Positions 13,829 through 20,322 of a stretch of DNA of 24,438 nucleotides are shown piece after piece (the first letter of the stretch is position 1; each line of letters opens with the position of its first letter). The notes beneath the pieces are model-generated. The model made no database searches. It was not told the origin of the DNA and saw nothing but the letters and a program-made list of their open reading frames with translations. The DNA comes from a virus. Location: the IMG/VR virus record IMGVR_UViG_3300037827_000844, positions 1 through 24,438 of that record. The stretch is one strand, 5' to 3'. The translations under genes were made by a program, and so were the position numbers.

Positions 13829-15280
13829 ATGGCTTTGAATATTCCATTGCCTGGATTACCAGGCGATACATTAAGACAAGCGGCAACTGCAGGTTCAGGC
13901 ATCTATTCTCGCATTATGCAGCCGATTTTAGAGCGTGAGCGTTTAAAGCAGGCAGAGGAGCATTTTAAGCAAAATTTAGCTTTAAGAAAAGCGGCTGCGG
14001 GACGTGCAGGCGCCAATTCGGACTTGCATCGATTGATTATTCAAGAACAATTGAAAGCATTGCATCGGAAAAATAACCCAATTGAGGCCTATCAAGAATT
14101 ACTTAAGGCCTATCAGGGTCTAGGGGGAGAAGGCGAGCAGGAAATGCCAGAGGGCTCTCCTCAGCAACAAAATTGGCTACAAGCATTAACTGTAGGTCAA
14201 GAGCCACAACAGCCATTTGAAGGTCAAGGCTTGATGAATGGAATACCTCAAGGTTCTGGGACATTGCAGAATCCAGAAGGAAATCTACGAACTTTTGGAG
14301 CCGAAGATTTTTTACAGAATCCTGAAATTGAAAAACATAAAAAGAAAGAGGCAAATAATCCTTTTGGTATTGATTTGAAAGATCTACAAAAACAATTATT
14401 TTATCATTCTATTGGATTAAAACCCCCAGTTTCACATGCTGCAGGAGCTTTACATGGTCCAGCGCGCGATGCCGCTGATTTAGAGCGTTTACGCAAAGAA
14501 GAAGGTGAAAATAGCCCTGTTTATCAAAATGCCAAAAATGCCTATGAGGCTCAATCAGCAGCAAAACAAGATTTGCGAGATATAAGAGGGCGCGCTAAAG
14601 CCGGTTTAAAATCAGGAGAAACTCTTTTTTATGATCCAAAATCTGGCGTTCCTCTTGGTAAAGAAATTCCTTTAACCGCCAAAGAAAGAGAATCAGAAGA
14701 AGGCAATATTTTATTTAATGAACTTTATCCTCTTGTTTATAAAGGTGCTTCTCCATTTTCTGGTGAAGGTTCAATAAGGCGATTGGAAAAAGCGGCTTCT
14801 GTCTATAAAACTGACCCTAAGGCACGTAAATTATTCGATGACTATCTTTTAGCCGATAAGGCTCTCGCTGCGACTGTGGTTAATGAAGCCTCAACTTTAA
14901 AGAGCGGCAAGACAAATTCGACTTATGCTCAACTTCGAGAATCATTACAAGCTCAAGACATTCCTAAATTAGTTAAAAAATTAATCAAAGAATACAAAAT
15001 ACCAGCCTCTGCTAGCCTTAAAGCGGGTATGCGTTATCAAGAAGCTTTATCCAATGCCAGGAAGAAGGCCAGAAAATCAACACCAGCGACTCAGAAATTA
15101 TTTTTCAATCCAGAAATGCAAACTCAATATGAGCAAAAGAAAGAAAGAAATATTGAAACTAAAAATGAAGATAATAAAAAAGCCAGCAATGAAGTTTTAG
15201 TAATAGATCCTGATGGTAATCAATTTAAAACAACAAAAGAAAATGCGGCCTACTTACCTAAAGGATGGAGAAATGGCTAA
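13829..15280 (+). CDS. Probable internal virion / ejection protein (gp20 position), 483 aa
   Basis: It begins two bases after the preceding gene, with GGGGG upstream. Length is near P22 gp20 (471 aa). The sequence is mostly charged helix with a Gln/Gly/Glu-rich low-complexity region (about 95-165), a more ordered middle (LFNELYPLVYKGASPFSGEG, LFDDYLLADKALAATVVNEAS) and a small C-terminal module (VLVIDPDGNQFKTTKENA, then LPKGWRNG). I infer that it is stored in the capsid and enters the cell with the DNA. No enzyme motif was found. It overlaps the next gene by eight bases. Confidence 0.68.
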   Translation: MALNIPLPGLPGDTLRQAATAGSGIYSRIMQPILERERLKQAEEHFKQNLALRKAAAGRAGANSDLHRLIIQEQLKALHRKNNPIEAYQELLKAYQGLGGEGEQEMPEGSPQQQNWLQALTVGQEPQQPFEGQGLMNGIPQGSGTLQNPEGNLRTFGAEDFLQNPEIEKHKKKEANNPFGIDLKDLQKQLFYHSIGLKPPVSHAAGALHGPARDAADLERLRKEEGENSPVYQNAKNAYEAQSAAKQDLRDIRGRAKAGLKSGETLFYDPKSGVPLGKEIPLTAKERESEEGNILFNELYPLVYKGASPFSGEGSIRRLEKAASVYKTDPKARKLFDDYLLADKALAATVVNEASTLKSGKTNSTYAQLRESLQAQDIPKLVKKLIKEYKIPASASLKAGMRYQEALSNARKKARKSTPATQKLFFNPEMQTQYEQKKERNIETKNEDNKKASNEVLVIDPDGNQFKTTKENAAYLPKGWRNG

Positions 15281-17519
15281 TTCAAAATTTGATACCTCAT
15301 TATTGAAACCTGTAAAATCCAATAAAAAAAAATCATCCGGTTGGGATCCAAATAAATTAAAACCTGTTGGAGAGGAAAAAGACCCCGGTGCTTATTTAGA
15401 TACGTTAGAGGATGAAAGTAGTTTCCCTACAAAAAGATTACGCGATGTTGTTTCAGGAATTGGCGCAATGCAACGCGGACTTTTCAATCAGCCTTATGAC
15501 CTAGTAAGTAATTTAGAATCCCAGGGTGAAGAATTTAAAAAAAGCTTGCCTCAACCTAAAAGTTTACCTCCGGAAGTTCTTAATGCCTTACAATCCTTAC
15601 AAGGAAAAGGAAGCCCTAAAATATCAGAATCAATACCTCATCAATCTGAAATTAATTTCCCACAGTTTTTTGGACAAAAAGGAGAAAATTCCTTATTAAG
15701 TTCATTAATTCAAGGTGGGTTAGAATATGCTCCAGATATTTATCTTGGCGGTTCGCTTGCAAAAAAATTGCTTAGAAAACCATTTGAAAAAATAAAAGAA
15801 TTACGTCAATTTCGCCCCTTGAAAGAAGAAAAAGCGCTTCTTGAAGCTGAACAAGAAAAAGCGGGCGCAAAACATGGAGAAGCCGAAACTGAATATAATG
15901 CTTTGAAAGATTTTCTTGAGAGTAAGCCTGGATTTAAAAGCAGTAATCCTAATGTCTTAGAGCGTAAAGCAGGTGAAGCTAAAATCAAAGCTGACTTACT
16001 TCGACAAGAATCCGAAGCTGTTCCAGAGCATTTGCGAGCCGAAGAATTACCTGAACATCCTGAAACGACCCCTCTTTCTATTGTCGAGCCAGTGAAAGCG
16101 GAATTAGAAGATATTAATGCTATTCCTAAAACCGAAATCAATGATGCAAGAATTAAAAAAGCTGAATCTCTTTTAAAATCGGATGAAGAAAAATTAGCCG
16201 AACATGAACAAAACATTAATACTCATTTAGGTGAAGGAAATGCCCATAGAAAACGCGTTGCCCAAAAATTAAATCCTATTCTTGAAAAAAGACAAGCAGA
16301 AGTCGGAAAAGAATATACAAAATATCTTTCCGATTTGAAAGATAAAAACATTGCCTTATCCAATCCTCGTAATGCTAAGCAGGTTACAGCTGATATCAAT
16401 AAGGCGATTAAAGAAGGTGGATATGGCTCTGAAGAAGTGCAAAATTTGGCAAAAGAATTAGAGAAAGTCAGCAATTCTAAAGGTGAAATTATACCTGCTC
16501 ATGATTTTGTAAATGCTTATCGAACCTTGCGCCAATTCGGTCAAAAAATTCGTTCGAGCGCCTATGGTAAAGACCCTAAGCAATTTGATGAACTTATAGC
16601 CAAAGCAGATTCTATAGATGCTGATGTTGAACGAATGAAAGCTATTATTGACAAAGGATTAGGCAAAGAAAATCTTACTGAGCTCAATAGAATTAATCAT
16701 CGCTATGCGACAGAAATCGCGCCCTTATTTAAAAATAAATTCTTTCAACATTTACAAACTAAAAATAAAGCCCCTACCAATATGATTGAGCAGTTGAGTA
16801 ATGAGCCTTTTATTAAATCGACTAATCCCAATAAAGTGACAGGCAGCCAGATTCTTAAAGATATTATTAAAAACGATCCCGAATTGTTACAAAATGTTAT
16901 CGGAGAACGATTTGCAGGAAAACCGGGGGCTTTACATGAATGGGATGAAGCTGCACATGAATATATTCAACATTTGCCAGAATTGCAAAAAATGCGACAA
17001 CAGCACTTTGAGGCACAGCAAAATGTTTCTCGGTCTAAAATGAATTTAGAAAAGGCAAAGAATGAGCATAAATTGGAACGCGAAGAAGCGGCTAAAAAAG
17101 ATCAAGAACGTATAGAACAAACACGCACTAAAAATGCTAAGGCAAAAGAAAAGGCACTAGAACAGACTCGCCTTAAAAAGGCTGAAGTTGATAAAGAAAA
17201 TAAACGAAAGAAGCATGAACATGCCGCTAAAACAAAATTTGTTGAAATACAAAAAGAGCTTAAGGAATTAGATGAAACTCATGCTAATTTGCTTGATAGT
17301 GCGTCTAAATTTCGTGAAAAAGCAAGCCGCAAAGACATTTCTTTGAAAGAAAAATTATCGGTAGAAGCAAAATTAAAAACTAATAAAGAACGATTGGACA
17401 AGGTTGAAAAAGATATTGCAAAACTAAAAAAGACCGGAAAGGGTTTGTTTTATGGTGGTGTCGGGCTTTTTGTTGGAACTTCTCTTTTCGATAAGGCTAA
17501 GAAATTATTTGGGGATTAG
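15273..17519 (+). CDS. Large coiled-coil ejection-type protein (gp16 position), 748 aa
   Basis: The ATG at 15273 follows AAGGATGGAG and overlaps the upstream stop by eight bases; an ATG at 15213 in this frame lies inside the previous gene and lacks a ribosome-binding site. The protein is dominated by Lys/Glu/Ala-rich helices with heptad character, especially about 190-290 and 570-720. It has a Gly/Leu patch near 143-168 (LLSSLIQGGLEYAPDIYLGGSLAKK) and a hydrophobic C-terminus (GLFYGGVGLFVGTSLF). It is last in the rightward tail block, as gp16 is in P22 (609 aa). Helical ejected proteins with hydrophobic ends are expected to build a channel across the envelope; that is inference. Its DNA is visibly more A-rich than the head genes. 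Confidence 0.68.
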   Translation: MANSKFDTSLLKPVKSNKKKSSGWDPNKLKPVGEEKDPGAYLDTLEDESSFPTKRLRDVVSGIGAMQRGLFNQPYDLVSNLESQGEEFKKSLPQPKSLPPEVLNALQSLQGKGSPKISESIPHQSEINFPQFFGQKGENSLLSSLIQGGLEYAPDIYLGGSLAKKLLRKPFEKIKELRQFRPLKEEKALLEAEQEKAGAKHGEAETEYNALKDFLESKPGFKSSNPNVLERKAGEAKIKADLLRQESEAVPEHLRAEELPEHPETTPLSIVEPVKAELEDINAIPKTEINDARIKKAESLLKSDEEKLAEHEQNINTHLGEGNAHRKRVAQKLNPILEKRQAEVGKEYTKYLSDLKDKNIALSNPRNAKQVTADINKAIKEGGYGSEEVQNLAKELEKVSNSKGEIIPAHDFVNAYRTLRQFGQKIRSSAYGKDPKQFDELIAKADSIDADVERMKAIIDKGLGKENLTELNRINHRYATEIAPLFKNKFFQHLQTKNKAPTNMIEQLSNEPFIKSTNPNKVTGSQILKDIIKNDPELLQNVIGERFAGKPGALHEWDEAAHEYIQHLPELQKMRQQHFEAQQNVSRSKMNLEKAKNEHKLEREEAAKKDQERIEQTRTKNAKAKEKALEQTRLKKAEVDKENKRKKHEHAAKTKFVEIQKELKELDETHANLLDSASKFREKASRKDISLKEKLSVEAKLKTNKERLDKVEKDIAKLKKTGKGLFYGGVGLFVGTSLFDKAKKLFGD

Positions 17520-17545
17520 AAAATTATCAGTTTTAATCCCCAAAT
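17507..17545. terminator. Convergent bidirectional terminator hairpin
   Basis: ATTTGGGGATTA (17507-17518) pairs perfectly with TAATCCCCAAAT (17534-17545), and three further inner pairs (one G-T) leave a nine-base loop. It contains the stop codon of the rightward ejection gene and ends two bases before the stop of the leftward 52-aa gene. The stem is rich and long, but only A/T-rich sequence, not a clean T-run, follows on either strand. Confidence 0.75.
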
Positions 17546-17547
17546 TA

Positions 17548-17706
17548 TTAATCTCTCGAAACAATTTTATAATAACTAGACCAATAAAGACTTATTCCCG
17601 CAAAGGCTATTACGCCCATTAAAATGAATATAAAGCTTTCAAATGACATATTATTCAAATCATTAACAACATAAAGAGTAAGTAAAATATAAAAAGTTTT
17701 TTTCAT
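17548..17706 (-). CDS. Small membrane protein, 52 aa
   Basis: The ATG at 17706 (MKKTFYILLTLYVV) has GAGG seven bases upstream on the minus strand; the frame is open further upstream but that part lies across the gap to the next gene and reads poorly. Two hydrophobic stretches are visible, residues 4-14 and about 22-44 (SFIFILMGVIAFAGISLYW), the second a convincing membrane helix. The tail is short and polar (YYKIVSRD). Last gene of the second leftward cassette. Small membrane proteins next to coiled-coil/TM proteins suggest a holin-like or envelope-altering function, but no family is recognised. Confidence 0.65.
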   Translation of the reverse strand: MKKTFYILLTLYVVNDLNNMSFESFIFILMGVIAFAGISLYWSSYYKIVSRD

Positions 17707-17723
17707 GATAAACCTCAATAAAT

Positions 17724-17969
17724 TTAAAACCAATGAAAACCGTGTGCCATAATTGCACCAAGACCAATTAATGACGAGATTAAAAAGGTGCCTAAACCAA
17801 AAATTGTCCCTAATACCCATTTGAAATTAGAATCCATTTTCTGCTCTATGCGATCAAATCGTTTTTCAAACCGAACCAAAGTATCATTAATATTGGTAAT
17901 AGTCTGCTCCAACAAAGCCAGTCTCACATCATCGCTGTACGTTTCTTTTATCTTTTGCTTAGTCATCAT
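17724..17969 (-). CDS. Coiled-coil protein with C-terminal membrane helix (XhlA-like), 81 aa
   Basis: A charged helical N-terminal half with heptad pattern (LALLEQTITNINDTLVRFEKRFDRIEQKMDS) is followed by one membrane helix at about 51-74 (VLGTIFGLGTFLISSLIGLGAIM). This is the layout of the XhlA family, small membrane proteins in phage lysis cassettes, though other coiled-coil/TM families share it. The gene starts with ATGATG at 17969 with AGAGA upstream, five bases after the previous gene. The neighbour upstream encodes a related protein (shared K-[IM]-D-S-x-F before the membrane helix). No endolysin is next to it, so lysis is only one option; superinfection exclusion is another. Confidence 0.68.
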   Translation of the reverse strand: MMTKQKIKETYSDDVRLALLEQTITNINDTLVRFEKRFDRIEQKMDSNFKWVLGTIFGLGTFLISSLIGLGAIMAHGFHWF

Positions 17970-17974
17970 TGTCT

Positions 17975-18208
17975 CTATAATAAGTGTAAAGAATGCAAAA
18001 CAACGGGCATCACAATAGAAGTGATAATTAAGCCAATCAACAAAATAAATCTTGAGTCAATCTTAGAGTCTAATTTATCAATTTGATTCTGAAGTGTTTG
18101 AAAATTCCGATTAATATCATCATTTCTAGAATTCAAAACCCTCAATTGGACTTCATGTTCAATGTATTGTTCAGTTACGCTCGAATCTGTTAAAGTAGTA
18201 GCATTCAT
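17975..18208 (-). CDS. Coiled-coil protein with C-terminal membrane helix, 77 aa (paralogue of neighbour)
   Basis: First gene of the second leftward cassette. Residues 15-52 are helical with heptad spacing (VQLRVLNSRNDDINRNFQTL, then IDKLDSKIDS), and residues 54-74 form a membrane helix (FILLIGLIITSIVMPVVLHSL). The KIDSRF boundary matches KMDSNF in the next gene, so the two are likely tandem duplicates. The start at 18208 lies only 14 bases beyond the putative -10 box, leaving a leader barely long enough for the weak GGAA ribosome-binding sequence. Translation may be nearly leaderless. Function is unknown; holin-like or exclusion roles fit. Confidence 0.66.
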   Translation of the reverse strand: MNATTLTDSSVTEQYIEHEVQLRVLNSRNDDINRNFQTLQNQIDKLDSKIDSRFILLIGLIITSIVMPVVLHSLHLL

Positions 18209-18216
18209 AAGTAGAG

Positions 18217-18247
18217 TTCCAAGTTATATTCCAACTTATTAGAACAT
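18217..18247 (-). promoter_or_regulatory. Leftward promoter region with operator-like dyad, second copy
   Basis: ATATTCCA (18226-18233), ACTTAT and TAGAACAT (18240-18247) form an imperfect dyad matching the one at 2091-2112 in most positions, including an identical ATATTCCAACTTA. On the minus strand TATAAC (18228-18223) is a good -10 box; the -35 is weak. An extra half-site TTCCAAGTTAT at 18218-18228 repeats the left half 12 bases away. Confidence 0.55.
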
Positions 18248-18266
18248 ACTAATGAACAAAAAACAA

Positions 18267-18288
18267 GCATCATTATTGCATCATTATA
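18267..18288 (+). repeat. 11-bp tandem direct repeat ahead of the tail-collar gene
   Basis: GCATCATTATT (18267-18277) is followed directly by GCATCATTATA (18278-18288). It lies between the leftward promoter region and the ribosome-binding site of the rightward fibre operon. It could be a pair of protein half-sites or a chance duplication. Confidence 0.45.
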
Positions 18289-18301
18289 AGGACATAATGA
18301 G

Positions 18302-19933
18302 ATGGTAACTTTAGTTCGTGGAAGCAATCCGGTTTGGTCATACGTCGATTTAACGGGCAAACAGTTCGATGATACGTTCTATATGTTTGTTTTAGAAAAC
18401 CAAATTCCTTATATTCCAGCTACAGTATTCCATGATTCCGATGGTAATGTTCCTTGGTCTAATCCCATTCGCTTTTTTGCAAACGGCACACTTCCCATTG
18501 ATATTTATTTCGATCCCGATGTCGTTTATCGATTAGAATTTAGACAAGGATTTACGCAAGCCGATCCCCTTATTTATTTAGTAGAAAATTATGCGCCGGG
18601 CAGCTCAGGGAATACGCCGGTTGATGAAGTGGGTAGCGTTAGTGATAATCAGATAACCAATCCCCAGTTTGCATTGATTAATTTTACTAATCCTACGACA
18701 TTTACCGGGATAAGTACGCAAACAATAAATATCGCGCCAGGTTGGTTTCTAGATTTGACAGGAACAGGTAATGTTACTTTGTCACAAACGGCTTTAAATT
18801 CTAGTTTAGCGAATGCGACAAATGCACCATATGCTTTACATATACAGCTAAGCGGAACATGGAGCACGGCTATTTTAAGGCAGAGGTTCAATCAAAATGG
18901 AATGCTTTGGACAAATAATTCACAGGTTCCACTTTTTGTTTCTTGCAGTGTCACTGCATCGATAAACGGTCCTAGCCAACCCCTTACAGCTCAAATGGTT
19001 GACTCATCGTCAATAGTTCTAGGTCAATTGTTAGATATCGCCGGTTTAAATGGAACCCTCACGGAATATTTGGGAAATCCTGCTCAATTTCCAGCCACTA
19101 CAAATACTAATAATCCGCCTACTGCCTGGATAGATTTTCAAGTAATGTTACCTGTCAATAGTGATTTATTACTCACAAGCTTTCAAATTATTGCAAGTAA
19201 TTTAGCTGATGAATTCGAATACCAACAAATCAGTGTAGAGCGGGAAATTGATCATACCTATCATGTTGAATATCCGATAGTGCCCATCGGAACAATCATT
19301 GATTATTTCGGATTTACTACACCAGCTCATTATTTGCCTTGTGACAATAGATCTATTTCAAGAGTCACTTTTAATCAATTATTTTCCGTATTAACCAATC
19401 AAGAAACAGTAACTTTAACAAATGGATCACCCTCATTTACCGTAGCCAATGGTGCACTTTATGCCGCTTTGCATCCAATTGAAGGCACCGGGATTCCTCC
19501 ATCTACATTAATATCAAGTATTAGTGGCAATACAATTACAATGACAAATAATGCCACTGTTAGCGGAGCGCAGGCTTTAACTTTTTTTGCAACAGGTAAT
19601 GGGGACGGTTCGACTACATTTAATACGCCTGCTCTTATTGATAGTGTCATTGCAGCAGCCGGAGGAACATTATTGCCATCGGCTGGCGCAGGCTCACTTG
19701 GCGGCGCATCAACGGTAACGATTACGGCAAATAATTTGCCTGCTCACGTTCATAACCCTCTCAATCCAGGCTCTTCATTAATAGAAGGCGTGCTAAGTGG
19801 GGGTTCGGCTTCATTGGCAGCAGGATCAACCGTCGTAGGTACGGCTACAACGGGCACGAACACCACCTCAAATACACCCATAAGTGTAATTCAACAAACG
19901 CGATTAGCTTATAAATTGATTCGATTTGAATAA
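18302..19933 (+). CDS. Tail fibre protein with phage tail-collar domain interrupted by a beta module
   Basis: The 543-aa product starts with a virion-attachment-type domain (SNPVWSYVDLTGKQFDDTFYMF, residues 1-97). A beta-sandwich-like region at about 115-315 could bind carbohydrate. A phage tail-collar domain (PF07484 type) follows, starting PIGTIIDYFGF at 328 with LPCDNRSIS (345-353). The collar is split: after TFNQLFSVL (356-364) comes a module of about 60 residues (366-429, GSPSFTVANGALY...), then it resumes with GNGDGSTTFNTPAL. The end (LPAHVHN, then ISVIQQTRLAYKLIRFE) is typical of collar proteins. AAGGA lies nine bases before the ATG. It probably forms a receptor-contacting tail part. 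First gene of the fibre operon. Confidence 0.82.
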   Translation: MVTLVRGSNPVWSYVDLTGKQFDDTFYMFVLENQIPYIPATVFHDSDGNVPWSNPIRFFANGTLPIDIYFDPDVVYRLEFRQGFTQADPLIYLVENYAPGSSGNTPVDEVGSVSDNQITNPQFALINFTNPTTFTGISTQTINIAPGWFLDLTGTGNVTLSQTALNSSLANATNAPYALHIQLSGTWSTAILRQRFNQNGMLWTNNSQVPLFVSCSVTASINGPSQPLTAQMVDSSSIVLGQLLDIAGLNGTLTEYLGNPAQFPATTNTNNPPTAWIDFQVMLPVNSDLLLTSFQIIASNLADEFEYQQISVEREIDHTYHVEYPIVPIGTIIDYFGFTTPAHYLPCDNRSISRVTFNQLFSVLTNQETVTLTNGSPSFTVANGALYAALHPIEGTGIPPSTLISSISGNTITMTNNATVSGAQALTFFATGNGDGSTTFNTPALIDSVIAAAGGTLLPSAGAGSLGGASTVTITANNLPAHVHNPLNPGSSLIEGVLSGGSASLAAGSTVVGTATTGTNTTSNTPISVIQQTRLAYKLIRFE

Positions 19934-19946
19934 ATAAGGATATAAA

Positions 19947-20288
19947 ATGGCCATTTCTTATAATAGTAATTATGATCTTACCATCCCATTCAGTGATGTC
20001 TCTGTACGAATAGGATTAGCTGCGAATACCGTTTTAACCTATACCATTCCAGGCGATGCATTAACAAAATACGCCGTACGATTTGCTTATAATGAAATTG
20101 CCAATGTGTTTGTACGTTTAAATGCAGCCCCTACTGTACCAACGGGTGTATCAAGCGAGCCTTATAGCGAATACAGACCTGGTGATGACGGTTCACAGCG
20201 CTATGTCCAGGGCGGCGATGTTCTGCAATTTATTACGCCTGACGCAACGGCCTATGTAGGATTTTCATTAAGGCAATTGCAAGGTTAA
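19947..20288 (+). CDS. Small beta-rich tail-associated protein, 113 aa
   Basis: TAAGGA lies about eight bases before the ATG, 13 bases after the collar gene. The sequence is rich in beta-forming residues (YDLTIPFSDVSVRIGLAANTVLTYTIPG, YAVRFAYNEIANVFVRLN) and lacks cysteine, membrane segments and low complexity. It resembles small single-domain virion proteins such as fibre tips, adaptors or decoration proteins. Position between two fibre genes favours an adaptor or tip. No family is recognised. Confidence 0.72.
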   Translation: MAISYNSNYDLTIPFSDVSVRIGLAANTVLTYTIPGDALTKYAVRFAYNEIANVFVRLNAAPTVPTGVSSEPYSEYRPGDDGSQRYVQGGDVLQFITPDATAYVGFSLRQLQG

Positions 20289-20322
20289 AAATAAAGCTAC
20301 AAACCTATCACAAGGATTCGTG

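Noticed and set aside
15806-16216. 136-aa leftward frame
   Set aside because: It lies wholly antisense to the large coiled-coil gene, is Ser/Leu/Phe-rich as expected for the complement of Lys/Glu codons, and has no ribosome-binding site or operon neighbour.
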